The notes beneath the pieces were generated by a model. That model worked only from the letters and a program-made list of their open reading frames with translations, did no database searches and was not told the origin of the DNA. A DNA stretch of 64,000 nucleotides from Aspidapion aeneum (taxonomy: Eukaryota; Arthropoda; Insecta; Coleoptera; Brentidae): positions 55,345,471-55,409,470 of the forward strand of contig OY755046.1 of the NCBI GenBank assembly GCA_963576565.1. Direction: 5' to 3'. This document shows, piece after piece, positions 33,270 to 44,587 of this stretch (position 1 is the first letter of the stretch; every line of letters starts with the position of its first letter). The translations under genes and the position numbers were made by a program.

Positions 33270-35375
33270 CTTTCCGTTTTCGGTCTAGAAGCAAATCATA
33301 TTACTTTTTGGCAACAGACCACTTCCCCCTAATTTGACCCCGCTGAATCCGAATATCTCTGTTGCCAACTCGAAAAATTGACAGGGACGGAGAAAGTCCC
33401 CCCCAAACTCCCAAAAACTGTTTTTTTTCAGTTTTATGCAATTTTCTCGAAAACTAACCTTTTTATCAAAAATTGCAAAGAACAGTTTTTTGTGGAGAAT
33501 AAAATTCCCTTTCCAACGATGTATTGGTCAATAATGTTAGAAAAAGCAAGTAGCTTCTCAGTGGCGTACGTAAATTGGGATTATTTAGAAAAAACATGTT
33601 TATTATAGGTTTTTCAAAATTTTCTCAAAAACTACACTTTTTAGGAAAAAATATGTGGTATACTTTATTGTAGAACATAACATTTTCTTTTAAAAACTTT
33701 ATTAAAATGTCGGGTTGTTGCCATATTTAAGGCTTCAGGGGCGTACTAATATAAACTTATTTTCAAAAATAACTGAAATAATCAGTTTCTCTTGCATATT
33801 TGAATATCTTTTCTAAGATTTTCAGAAAAAAATGTGCTTTTATTCTTTATTGAGGATAAGACAATTTCTTTTTAAATGATAAAGTACAAAGTGAGGTTAA
33901 TGTTATGATAAATACTTCAAAAAGGTTCTACTAAAATAAAATATTTCCAAATTAAAATAAACTGTTTTTTGATTAGATTAGATATTTTGATTTATTTAAA
34001 TAAGTTCTTGTAAGCAAAAAAAACATAGGTGGTTATAAGTGGAGGGGCATAGGAGCCATGGCCGCCCCAAAGCAATATTTTTGTGCAGAAAGTAACAGTA
34101 GTAACTTTGACACAGGTGTTTTTACCGTATCAAGACGATGTGGACCCGCGGCCGTACTTTCGATCTTTTATACTTTCGACCTTTTGTACTTTCGACCTTT
34201 TGAACTTTCGACCTTTTGTTTTTTGATCTTTTGTACTTTCGACCTTTTGTACTTTCGACCTTTTGTATTTTCGACCTTTTGTACTTTCGACCTTATTTTT
34301 GCGACCTTTTGTACTTTCGACCTTTTATCCGCCGCTCTTTATTATCCACCGAAAAGCTAATAAGACACAAAATTGATTAGTTTGGATTGATCTTAAATAA
34401 TTTCTTTAAATTTTGAACACCACTAGAGCGGTAAATATAAAATAAGATTCACTTTGTTATACATCGTTCGAAAGGAAATTTTATTGGCTATGAGGAAGTA
34501 TATTTTTTGATAAAGAGCTTGGTTTTTAAGAAAATTCAATAAAACGTATGAAAAACATGTTTTTTTTAATGATCTGTTGAAATCACCCCCATTGACGGAC
34601 GTCGCTGGAGAGTTTGCTATAAGACAAACCCCACCGAGTTTCACACTTTCAAAAAGGGAATTTCCCTGTCTACAAAAAAGTGTGGAACAAGTTTTTTCAT
34701 GTTAAGCTTAGTTTTCGAGAAAATTAGATAAAACGTGTAACAAGAATGGTTTATTTTCTGTTTTTTCAAAATTAATTACGGATGCCCCTGAAGTTTTATT
34801 TATAAAACCGATTTAATCACGTTACACGTCATTTTGAAGGAAATTTTATTGAGTATACCAAAATGTAATACATGGTTTTCTGTAGTTATCAGATTTTAAA
34901 AAAATTAAATAAATCTTGGAAAAAAATAGGTATTTTTTCAACTTTTTTTAATTACTTCAATTAACGGACGCCGGTGGAGAGCTTGTTATTAGTCTAGCTT
35001 TACTGTGTTATACCGTGTTAAAAAGGGAATTTTATTGTCTACAATAAAGAGTATAATACATTTTTCTCTTAGAAGCTTAGTTTTTAAGAAAATTTGAAAA
35101 AACCTCAATCTTTCAGATTTTGGGGGGTCTGGGGGGGTTCTTGGAGGTTTTTGCAGCCATTAAAAAAAAATATGTTATTATTTTTTAATTATACAAAAAT
35201 ATATTTTGAATGTACAACAATTTAAAATTCCGCCGCCATCTTGAATACCGCAGCCCCTGTCAATATTTGGAGTTGGCAACAGGGATATTCGGATTCAGCG
35301 GGGTCAAAATACAGGGAATTGTCCATTTGTCAAAAAGTAATATAAAATGCTTCTAGAAAGTGGATTTTCTCGAAT
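33270..35375. mobile_element. Foldback-type DNA element of about 2.1 kb
   Basis: The left arm GACCCCGCTGAATCCGAATA (33337-33356) pairs with TATTCGGATTCAGCGGGGTC (35285-35304). Pairing extends outward through TTACTTTTTGGCAACAG-like blocks to TCTAGAAGC at both edges (33284 and 35350). Each arm is itself built of repeated segments such as TTTTCTTAAAAACTAAGCTT and AGACAATAAAATTCCC. No transposase was seen. A related half-copy lies at 50430-51330. Confidence 0.7.
34153..34327 (+). repeat. Minisatellite, 16-bp unit TACTTTCGACCTTTTG
   Basis: About eleven tandem copies, some with TTT or AAC replacing TAC and a few truncated. It sits near the centre of the foldback element. The Phe/Thr-rich ORF at 34058-34360 is only a translation of this array. 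Confidence 0.9.
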
Positions 35376-35379
35376 CTTG

Positions 35380-35985
35380 CCTAAACTATATGCTTTTCAG
35401 GGAAGAAGTTAATAATGTTTCACTCTATATACTTACCTATGCTTATTATTGTCAAATAATTCAGAAAATCCATAAATGGCGTTACCCTATATAGCAAACA
35501 AAACGAACGGATCGGTGTCAATTTAAGCGGGTTGCGAAACAATCCGGTATTTTACGAGATTTTTTAATAATAATTTTTGACTTTTACGAGCTGTGCAGTG
35601 CGTAACTTGCACTTAGATCTTAGAAATCTTTTTACTTATATTTCGATAAACTTTAATTTTTCATCAAAAACGTGCTTGTGAAAGCAAATTTCGGATGTTT
35701 TTTTGAAAAAACCTAAATTTCAAATTATTTTTTTTTTCAAAATACATTTTTTTTACCATTTCCAGAAATTTTTTTAAGTGTCAGTATTGAGGAACTTTTG
35801 GTTACTTACGGAAAAAAAAATTTTAACAATTTTTTTTTAAATCGATTTTTTTTTACTATCTAAACTATTTTTACTCTCCACCTTTTGAGAAGTCGAAATC
35901 GGTATTTTCCTAACCTTTGTCTCTCTCAAAAGGAGGACAGGAAGGTTTAGCAAATAAATGTTAAATTTAAATTTCAGGTAAAAAA
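35380..35985. other. AT-rich spacer before the satellite
   Basis: About 600 bp with long T-runs and no ORF. CAGTGCGTAACTTGC at 35596-35610 resembles the terminus found at 38718 and might be the left end of a hAT element containing the satellite; no target duplication supports it. Confidence 0.35.
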
Positions 35986-38600
35986 ATTAGAGTTTTTGGT
36001 GCTTTAGTTGATAAAATATATAGTTTTTAAAATATGAATTTTCAAAATTTGCCCATTTTGATCTTATGGGATTCCCTACCCTAAAATTCGCTAAATGACG
36101 TTTTTCCGAATCTTAACTCAAGGTGTAGGTTTTTTGCATCGTTATGACCACATCATACTGCAACTCAGTGCTTTTGTTGATAAACTGTATAGTTTTTAAA
36201 ATTTGGCCATTTTGGTCTTATGGGATTCCCTACCCTAAAATTCGCTATATGACGTTTTTCCGAATCTTAACTCAAGGTGGGGTTTTTTCGCATCGTTATG
36301 ACCACACCAAACTGCAACTCGGTGCTTTTGTTAATAAAATATAAAGTTTTTAAAATATGAATTTTCAAAGTTTGGCCATTTTGGTCTTATGGGATTCACT
36401 ACCCTAAAATTCTCTATATGACGTTTTTCCGAATCTTAACTCAAGGTGGGGTTTTTTCGCATCGTTATGACCACACCAAACTGCAACTCGGTGCTTTTGT
36501 TAATAAAATATAAAGTTTTTAAAATATGAATTTTCAAAGTTTGGCCATTTTGGTCTTATGGGATTCACTACCCTAAAATTCGCTAAATGACGTTTTTCCG
36601 AATTTTAACTCAAGGTGTGGTTTTTTGCATCGTTATGACCACACCATACTGCAACTCGGTGCTTTTGTTGATAAACTATAGTTTTTAAAATCTAAATTTT
36701 CAAAATTTGGCCATTTTGGTCTTATGGGATTCCCTACCCTAAAATTCGCTAAATGACGTTTTTTCCGAATCTTAACTCAAGGTGTGGTTTTTTGCATCGT
36801 TATGACCACACCATACTGCAACTCGGTGCTTTTGTTGATAAACTATAGTTTTTAAAATCTAAATTTTCAAAATTTGGCCATTTTGGTCTTATGGGATTCC
36901 CTACCCTAAAATTCGCTAAATGACGTTTTTTCCGAATCTTAACTCAAGCTGTGGTTTTTTTGCATCGTTATGACCACACCATACTGCAACTCGGTGCTTT
37001 TGTTAATAAAGAATATAGTTTTTAAAATATGAATTTTCAAGATTTGGCCATTTTGGTCTTTGGGGATTCGGTTCGGTTCGGTTCTGTTCATTAACGTTTT
37101 TCCGAATTTGAACACGAAATATGTTATTTTCGCGTATCTATGACCTCACCATACTGCAACTCGGTGCTTTTGTTAATAAACTATATAGTTTTTAAAATAT
37201 GAATTTTGAAAGTTTGAGCATTTTGGTCTTTTGGTCATATGGGATCCCCTATCTTAAAATTCGCTAAATGACGTTTTTCGAAATCTTAACTCAAGGTGTG
37301 TTTTTTTTGCATCGTTATGACCACACCACACTGCAACTTGGTGCTTTTGTTGATAAACTTTATAGTTTTTAAAATATGAATTTTCAAAATTTGCCCATTT
37401 TGGTCTCATGGGATTCCCTACCCTAAAATTCGCTAAATGACGTTTTTCCGAATCTTATCTCAAGGTGTGTTTTTTTTGCATCGTTATGACCACACCATAC
37501 TGCAACTCGGTGCTTTTGGTGATAAACTGTATAGTTTTTAAAATGTGAATTTTCAAAATTTTGCCATTTTGGTCTTATGGGATTCCCTACCCTAAAATTC
37601 GCTAAATGAAGTTTTCACTAATTTTAACTCAAGGTGTGGTTTTTTTGCATCGATATGACCACACCATACTGCAACTCGGTGCTTTTGTTAATAAACTATA
37701 TAGTTTTTAAAATATGAATTTTGAAAGTTTGAGCATTTTGGTCTTTTGGCCATATGGGATCCCCTATCTTAAAATTCGCTAAATGACGTTTTTCGAAATC
37801 TTAACTCGAGGTGTGGTTTTTTCGCATCTCTATGACCCCAAAATAGTGCAACTCGGTGCTTTTGTTAATAAACTATATAGTTTTTAAAATATAAATTTTC
37901 AAAAGTTGGCCATTTTGGTCTTATGGGATTCCCTACTCTAAAATTCGCTAAATGACGTTTTTCCGAATTTGAAGACGAAATGTGGTTTTTTTGCGTCTCT
38001 ATAGCCTCACCATATTGCATCTCGGTGCTTTTGCTGATAAACTATATAGTTTTTAAAATATGAATTTTCAAAATTTGGCCATTTTGGTCTTATGGGATTC
38101 CCTACCTACCTAAAATTCGCTAAATGACGTTTTTCCGAAACTTAACTCAAGGTGTGGTTTTTTGCATCGTTATGACCACACCATACTGCAACTCGGTGCT
38201 TTTGTTGATAAACTGTATTGTTTTTAAAATATGAATTTTCAAAATTTGCCCATTTTGGTCTTATGGGATTCCCTACCCTAAAATTCGCTAAACGACGTTT
38301 TGCCGAATCTTAACTTGGGGTGTGGTTTTTTAGCATCTCTATGCCGCCACTATACTGCAACTCGGTGCTTTTGCTGATAAACTGAATAGTTTTAAAAATA
38401 TGAATTTTCAAAGTTTGGCCATTTTGATCTTATGAGATTCCCTACCCTAAAATTCGCTTTATGACGTTTTTCTGAATCTTAACTCAAGTGGTTTTTTCGC
38501 ATCTCTATGGCCCCTACATACTGCAACTCGATGCTTTTGTTGATAAACTATATAGTTTTTAAAATATGCATTTTTGTGGGATTCCCTTATATAAAATTCG
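35985..38600 (+). repeat. Satellite-like tandem array, about 16 copies of a 168-bp unit
   Basis: The anchor GGTGCTTTTG (or a variant) recurs at about 36000, 36171, 36325, 36494, 36662, 36829, 36997, 37177, 37344, 37513, 37682, 37859, 38028, 38199, 38368 and 38534. Each unit carries GCCATTTTGGTCTTATGGGA, CCCTAAAATTCGCTAAATGA and a GCATCGTTATGACCACACC-type block. Units differ by a few percent to about 15 percent, some neighbours are almost identical, and one unit is longer owing to a GGTTC microsatellite at 37067-37084. ORFs inside are by-products. Confidence 0.95.
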
Positions 38601-38718
38601 TTAAAGTTTGGCGCCCCCTCCCCTTTACAAAAATCAACTCAGAAGTCGACCAACGGCGCCCTCTAGCGATGGCGCCCTGTACGGGGGCACCGGTGGCACC
38701 TCCCTTGTTACGGCACTG
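38601..38718. mobile_element. Terminus of a hAT-like element
   Basis: The segment is rich in GGCGCC blocks and ends TTGTTACGGCACTG at 38718; its complement CAGTGCCGTAACAAGGGAGG is a typical insect hAT terminus. It directly follows the satellite. Its partner end is uncertain (candidate at 35596). Confidence 0.5.
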
Positions 38719-39965
38719 TTTTATCCCTCTCAATGTTTTAAAATTCCCAAAATTAGAATTAGACTATGAAAAGGTAAATTTAAAACCGATTCAAGCGGAA
38801 GTTTCCCTTTCCATTAAATGTCAATAAATCTTGTTCTTCTTTTGTTTTGTCTTCTTTTCTTCAAGTCATTCTACATAGCTTTTTATGGTTCTTTTGTCTT
38901 TTCTTTCGTCGATTGTTTTATGGACAGGCAGGTTGTGATGAAAGCAATAAAAACAGGTGAAGACCGCTTTCTCAGCTGACTTGATTTGTATTTAATACGA
39001 TGTCTATTTTAAATATAGAGGACTTATAATAGATTCAAGAGGGTTATAATAGGCTGAAATATAGGATAAACAAAAATATTGTTCTTGTTTCGCTTAATTT
39101 ATGTAGTTTATTTCTTACACAGATTTTAAATTGTTCTCGTGTAAAGTCAAGGAAGTTACAGAAAATTAAAATTAATGGCTTATACTTATATTAATCAGTT
39201 TTGAGAAAAAAGACTACTGTTTCTATTCCATTTTTACCCAACTGCTGCACGGCGAAAGAAGGGTAATATTTTTCGCTTGGGATATGTACCTGGTGCTCAT
39301 AAAAAACCCGTACACGGAAATTTGTACTAGGCTACTAATATTTTGTTTTTAATTAAGTTTATAGTTATAGTACCAAATGACATGAAAAAAATTGACTTTG
39401 ACATTTTGGATGTCATAAAAAAATTAAAAATTCCAAGGCATCTTAGCTGGATTTTCAGTAACCTACACTCAACAATTATCAATAAAAATTTTTATATACG
39501 AGATTTTTATGAGCACGAGTGTTTGTATGTAAATATGTATGTTTGTGTCGCGCTAGAGGCTTAATGAACCGAACCGATTTTGACAAAAAAGGTGTCATTG
39601 GATTGCTACTGATCCCGAAGGTGCTATTGGCTATATTTTTTTTAACAGCAAGCAAAATGGCGGTCGCTAGACGCCATTTTGTCACAAATTACCTAAATTT
39701 CAGGAGATTTTAATGAAACTCCTTTGACCAGCCATTGCAAATGTCCTCTAATTTGCTGTAATTACTTTGTAGTCCTCCCTGCTCCCCCCATCCCCCCTTC
39801 TATCATTCTCCCCCACCCTCTTTAAAAACCATATTCGCATATTTTTATTAAATATTGGGCAATTTCAAAAATTCTTTCTGCACGTGCTTTAAGATTTTTT
39901 TCAACACCATTTTACTAGTTCCTCCTCCCTTTCCCTCTCTCCTCACCACCCTCCTTATTGATTGA
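38719..39965. other. About 1.2 kb without a recognised gene
   Basis: 39560-39700 contains AACCGATTTTGACAAAAAAG and a paired CAAAATGGCGGTCG / GCCATTTTG, phrases often seen in untranslated parts of insect mobile elements. 39765-39960 is strongly pyrimidine-rich on the plus strand. No gene is supported. Confidence 0.4.
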
Positions 39966-39967
39966 CG

Positions 39968-42180
39968 ATTGATTCATATATGAGTGGGCCTTGCAGCCCT
40001 TCCACTGCGACCACTAGTGGGTCTATTGTGGCTCACTTTTGAGTGGTTTCTCACCACTGTATGCCTAATCCTCCAAAAAGGTTAGCTATCAGTTTGGGTG
40101 AGACACTGTTCAGATCTTCTGAATCAATCTGAGGTTTACCGAAAGTGTTTTGACGTAAACGTGCAATAGCCGGACATTCGCACAGTACATGTCTAACTGT
40201 TTCATCATCCTCCATACAGAGTCTACATTCGGTCTCTTCTGTTATTCCCATTCTGTGCATGGGTACTCTTAGTCGGCAGTGACCCGTAAAAAGTCCTGTC
40301 ACTATACGGATCTCATGTCTGGTAAGTCCAATGATATTTCTGGCTCTCTTCTGACAAGGTCCTTTAATGAACTCTTTAGAGTGAGCCAGTTCTGGTATAT
40401 TCATCCAGTATTGTTGGAAGCTGTCCTCCATCCATCCCAATATGGTTAATTTAGCAGCATTGTATGATATGCCCAGGGCTGGTTCGGGGCCGAAAAATTC
40501 GGCAGATGCCGCTTCCCTCGCTGCCTGGTCCGCGGCCTCATTTCCCTCGTGCCCAGAATGCCCTGGTATCCATACTAATGACACCTTATTAGCGCTACCA
40601 AGCGTATTCAGCGAGTCTCTGCAGTTCCTCACGGTTCTCGATGAGACCGTGTAGGAATCAAGCGCTTTTAAGGCTGCTTGACTGTCGGAGAAGATTTTTA
40701 TTGTCCTGTTGGTCCATTCGTGGTCAGTAATCCACCGGGCACACAGTTCAATGGCTACGAGTTCGGCCTGAAATATAGTAGCCAATTTGCCGAGACTATG
40801 TTGAATCTCGACTTTTTCTTGGATACTAACAACTCCAGATCCAACGCCTGATGGCATTTTGGATCCGTCGGTATACCAGAAGCTATCGTTGTTTGAAAAG
40901 TTGGTCCTGTTTTTTAACCATTCCTCCCTCTCTGGGAGTATAATGTTGTATAGCTTTCTGCTGTACACCGTGTTGGGCATGACGTCGGATATCATTCCTA
41001 GAGTTGCATCCAACTCTTGTTCCCTAATTAGGTCTGTTGATATCACTTTGTTTGCCCGGCCATCCTGGTGGTTGGCCCTTATTCTATAAGTTGCTCTTCG
41101 TGCCTCCGCCTCTAAGAAAATGTGAAGCGGAGGTAAGTTTAGTAAGCATTCAAGCGCAGTCGATGGGCTAGAGCTCATTGCACCACATATGGCAAGACTG
41201 GCCTGTCGTTGTAAGCTGGTTAGTTTGGCTCTCGAGGTTCTTTGATGTCCCTTCTCAAACCAGACTATTGCACCATACGCAATCATTGGTCTAATGACTG
41301 TTATATACAGCCAGTACATTTGTTTGGGGCTAGTGCCCCAGGTTTTTCCGCAAATTCTTTTACACGTCCATAGGGACAGTGTGGCTTTGCGGATTACCTT
41401 TTCCAAATGGGCGTTCCAGGTGAGAGTTTTATCTAGGGTGATCCCCAGGTATTTACCCTCTGACGCAAATGGAATTATTTCACCGTTAAGCTCCGGAGGA
41501 GTCAGGAAGTCTAGCTTTCTTTTACGGGTGAACGGTATAATGATTGTTTTGCAGGGATTAACAGACATCTGTTCCCTATCACACCAGTCTTTTACCGTGT
41601 TTAGTACTTCTTGTATCTTTCCAGAGAACTCTTCTTCTGGAATGTCTCTAATGATTGCTCCTACGTCATCCGCGTAGCCCAATACCTCTACATCCAGCGA
41701 TTCTAGGATGGCAAGAAGATCATCGACCAGCAGAGACCACAGGAGGGGAGACAGAACTCCTCCTTGTGGACAGCCTCTAGCCGCTCTAAAACTTACCATC
41801 ACATCGTTAAGTGTGGTTTCAATCACTCGATTTTCGAGTGTGCACCTGATGAACCCTGTGATGGTGGATTCAACTCCTCGGGCGCACGCTGATTCAAAGA
41901 GGGAATTGGGTAGTGCATTGTTAAATGCTCCTTCTATATCAAGGAAGATGCCCACTGCGACGCCTTTTGCATCGAGGGTTTCCTTGATTTTTCCAACAAG
42001 GTTATTTAAAGCTAGTTCTGTTGACTGCTTGGTATGCATATTGGTTTGCATTAAGTGGATGGGCCATTAAGGCGCCACCTCTAATATGTGCATCTATTAT
42101 TTTTTCCAAGCCTTTCAACAGAAAAGAGGTGAGGCTTATGGGTCGGAGAGATTTTGGAGTATTATCTGCCCGACCCGCAA
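39968..42180 (-). mobile_element. 5'-truncated R1/LOA-type non-LTR retrotransposon
   Basis: Retrotransposon similarity spans from about 42180, where RADNTPKSLRPISLTS of the RT begins abruptly, down to the 3' UTR and tail near 39968 (TTGATTGACGATTGATTC on plus). The 5' half (ORF1, endonuclease, RT fingers) is missing. A second copy lies at 62648-63812. G+C content is well above the flanks, which suggests a younger insertion. Confidence 0.85.
40051..42051 (-). CDS. Reverse transcriptase plus RNase H of non-LTR retrotransposon, 666 aa
   Basis: In order from the N-terminus: FLDIEGAFNN (RT motif A), ARGCPQGGVLSPLLWSLLVD (motif B), GYADDVGAI at about residue 125 (catalytic motif C), KYLGITLD (motif E region); then an RNase H domain with WYTDGSKM, FQAELVAIELCARW, FSDSQAALKAL and WIPGHSGHEGNEAADQAARE, which keeps the D-E-D-H-D catalytic set. 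The C-terminus has a CCHC-like CRLC...RHVLCEC motif near residue 625. Upstream, the same protein continues in another frame (42002-42190, ISLTSFLLKGLEKII), so a frameshift near 42030 and the missing 5' half make the copy non-autonomous. RNase H after RT fits the R1, LOA and I groups. Confidence 0.9.
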   Translation of the reverse strand: MQTNMHTKQSTELALNNLVGKIKETLDAKGVAVGIFLDIEGAFNNALPNSLFESACARGVESTITGFIRCTLENRVIETTLNDVMVSFRAARGCPQGGVLSPLLWSLLVDDLLAILESLDVEVLGYADDVGAIIRDIPEEEFSGKIQEVLNTVKDWCDREQMSVNPCKTIIIPFTRKRKLDFLTPPELNGEIIPFASEGKYLGITLDKTLTWNAHLEKVIRKATLSLWTCKRICGKTWGTSPKQMYWLYITVIRPMIAYGAIVWFEKGHQRTSRAKLTSLQRQASLAICGAMSSSPSTALECLLNLPPLHIFLEAEARRATYRIRANHQDGRANKVISTDLIREQELDATLGMISDVMPNTVYSRKLYNIILPEREEWLKNRTNFSNNDSFWYTDGSKMPSGVGSGVVSIQEKVEIQHSLGKLATIFQAELVAIELCARWITDHEWTNRTIKIFSDSQAALKALDSYTVSSRTVRNCRDSLNTLGSANKVSLVWIPGHSGHEGNEAADQAAREAASAEFFGPEPALGISYNAAKLTILGWMEDSFQQYWMNIPELAHSKEFIKGPCQKRARNIIGLTRHEIRIVTGLFTGHCRLRVPMHRMGITEETECRLCMEDDETVRHVLCECPAIARLRQNTFGKPQIDSEDLNSVSPKLIANLFGGLGIQW

Positions 42181-42378
42181 TGTTTGACACAAATGCATGA
42201 TTTAGGTAATATTTAGGTGATTAAATGAATTGGGTAATTCGGTATGTGTTACCCAATAAATTAAACATATTTTCGTGAGCCTAACTGGTAGGAGGTTTAA
42301 ACCAAAAGCATTGAAAAGAAGGTCTTTTGCACATTTTACACTTCTTTTAAATATGACGTTTAAAGTTTAAACGGTGAG

Positions 42379-42684
42379 CAGTGGCGGATCCAGGATTTCT
42401 AGGGGGGAGGGGCCAAGGAAGAAACAATCGAATTAGTTGTTGGTTTGCGTTCATTTTTTATAATTCTTGGGTCTGAAATGTAAAATTACAGGTGACAAAA
42501 TGCGCCGCAGACGAAAATTTTTGAAATACTCAATGTTTTTTAGAAATGTTGGGGGTAAATTTTATTCAAACTTGCGGTTGATGCATTGGCATTTGCTTCC
42601 CATCAACTAAAAAAAAGTTTTATGTCAGGGAGGATGAGGGGGGGTGCCCGGGCCCCTCTGCCCTCCCCCCTGGATCCGCCACTG
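42379..42684. mobile_element. Non-autonomous hAT MITE, 306 bp
   Basis: It starts CAGTGGCGGATCCAGG and ends CCTGGATCCGCCACTG, a perfect 16-bp TIR of hAT style. Flanks are ACGGTGAG (42371-42378) and ACGGTGGG (42685-42692), an 8-bp duplication with one mismatch. It has no coding capacity. Confidence 0.9.
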
Positions 42685-42692
42685 ACGGTGGG

Positions 42693-43550
42693 TACAAATT
42701 ATATATATTTTTGAAATCTACTAAAAATTCCCTTTTCAACAATACCACGCTTAGTACATTTTTCTTTAACGGCATATGAAATATCAACAGTTAAATTAAA
42801 GAAAACATAAAAAAATACATTAATCGGATTTGCAATGTAGCAAATCTAAGAAAATTAAAATTACAAATTTTTGGAAGCTGACAAGCTGCTAATTAAAATA
42901 ACTGGCGATATTTTATAAACAATTAAAGAAAAACAATGAGTGATCGTGTTGAAAAGACAATTTTCAGTATATTTAAAAAAATCAAAAATACACTGGGTGT
43001 TCCATTAAAAAATATATATCTAATTTGTACTCACCGTGTAAACTATAAACATCATATATGACAGAATTGCTGTGAAAAAAGGAATGCTAACAGTTTGAAC
43101 CTCGTAGGACTAATAGCAAAAAACTTTTATTCAAAGAACGTTTATAATGAAAGACCCTGCACAGCCCGATCATTTATACCTGCATACACAACTGGAGCGC
43201 TTATTTTATTCTTTAAAAATTTTAAACAAATAAGATTCTTTGCGCGCAAAACTTTTTCCCATCTCAAAAGTTAACCAAGTATTTTTCATGTCCTTTATTT
43301 TCTTAAATTCTCCGACCACTTTTTATTTATCTTTTTCTATTCTGCTACACATTCTTTAAATAATAAGAAAAAAATTACAAAATTCCTTTCATTAGTTTAC
43401 GTTTACATCTTTGAATCCAAGATACGTGCGTGGTGGCCAGCGGCCGCCTGAAACTTATCTTAACTCAAAGATAAAGGGCGGCCATCGGCCCCTCCCAAAA
43501 TCGGCCACCTGGAGCGGCTGCTCCTCCACGCCACCCATTACGACGGCCTT
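42693..43550. other. No recognised gene
   Basis: AT-rich up to about 43420, with a transposon-end-like ATACACTGGGTGTTCC at 42990. 43425-43550 is richer in G+C (GGCGGCCATCGGCCCC, ACCCATTACGACGG) and may be the end of another hAT-type element. Confidence 0.35.
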
Positions 43551-43879
43551 GTCGGATATTTCCAGTTAGAATACCTATCAAAAGTTGGTCGGTCTACGAA
43601 TAGGGTATTTGACAAATTTTAGAAAAGAGTTTAAAATGATATATAAATCCCCAATTTGCTACGCAAAATTATTAAAATAGTATATTTTATCATGACTACA
43701 TTTAAAATCAAGTTTTCTAATTTCCGATTTGAATTTGCCGCTAAAACTCATTTCTAGCATGGCGTACCAATGACGTCACAGCGCAGTGAATTCGCGGACA
43801 GATACACGGCATTTAAGTGTTTGTTTTTTGTCTGTGTTTTTGCACTCAGTCAGGAGTAATTTCAATTTGTAATATTGAC

Positions 43880-43971
43880 GAACATGCTTTAGAACGGGTT
43901 TTCTCGAAATCCCGTTTTTTGACATAGCGCCTTCTTTGCCTGTGGTCTTCATTTGTGAAGATCACTTTGAT
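43880..43971 (+). pseudogene. THAP-domain-like exon fragment
   Basis: The end of the segment reads VVFICEDHFD, matching the closing C-x2-H part of the THAP zinc-finger (YVCEDHFD in many insect transposase-linked THAP proteins). It is followed directly by a splice donor GTGAGT at 43972. The upstream Cys pair and AVPxF part could not be found in frame, so only the last strand and helix are represented. Confidence 0.4.
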
Positions 43972-44094
43972 GTGAGTATAAGTAAATTGTTTCTATTAAT
44001 TTTTCTCATGTTGTCTATAATATATATAACTATTTCGCAAATGACGATGAAATTTTTGAGGTTATGTTTATTACAAGGGGTGAACAACTATAAT

Positions 44095-44250
44095 AGGCAG
44101 AAAGGTGTAAAAATGTTTAGGCAGTGCCAGGCAGTTATTAGGCAGGACTAGGGAGTACCTCTAAATGCAGGATTAGGCAGTGCACATGCAGGCTAAATGT
44201 AGGACTGAGCAGTGCATATGTAAGACTAGGCAGTGCATATTGATTGTGAA
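44095..44250 (+). repeat. Short degenerate tandem repeats of TAGGCAGTGCATATG type
   Basis: GGCAGTGC or AGCAGTGC occurs at about 44120, 44175, 44209 and 44230, usually next to AGGACT or AGGATT. It lies inside the ISL2EU-like element. Unit length varies (20-35 bp). Confidence 0.5.
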
Positions 44251-44383
44251 GGGTCATAAGAATTCTTTGAAACAAAATGTATTTAAAACATTTAAAAAAA
44301 GCAATTTTTGATTGTTTCTTAATCTATTGTAAGTGGCATATTAAATAAAACAGCAAAACATATAACCTAACCTCAAAATCTAA

Positions 44384-44587
44384 ATGAGTAAAAGTAGGCG
44401 AAGAATATCGTTAAAAATCGTACAGTTATATACAAAACAACTCATCGAATACTTACATCAAAATTTTAATGTTTCTAAATTCCGCAGAACAAAAATCACT
44501 GTTGTTGGCAAAGAAGCCTGCCACCATAAAGAAATTCAGCATTGGCAAGTTGGACCTATCGGCTTTGGAAAATCCGTTTTACATTGA
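44384..44587 (+). CDS. Small ORF within the ISL2EU-like element, unknown
   Basis: 67 codons beginning MSKSRRRISLKIVQLYTKQL. Basic, with a possible helical N-terminal part. No recognised domain. It might be a remnant of the element's second protein, or chance. Confidence 0.15.
   Translation: MSKSRRRISLKIVQLYTKQLIEYLHQNFNVSKFRRTKITVVGKEACHHKEIQHWQVGPIGFGKSVLH

Noticed and set aside
34058..34360. 100-codon ORF rich in Phe, Asp and Leu
   Set aside because: A translation of the 16-bp minisatellite.
36000..38600. CRISPR-like array
   Set aside because: Units are directly adjacent 168-bp copies without spacers, in eukaryotic DNA.
36144..38827. ORFs within the 168-bp array
   Set aside because: They follow the satellite period and stop at random positions. 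No protein-like features.
40442..42070. Several plus-strand ORFs of 70-127 codons
   Set aside because: Antisense shadows of the 666-codon RT-RNase H frame.
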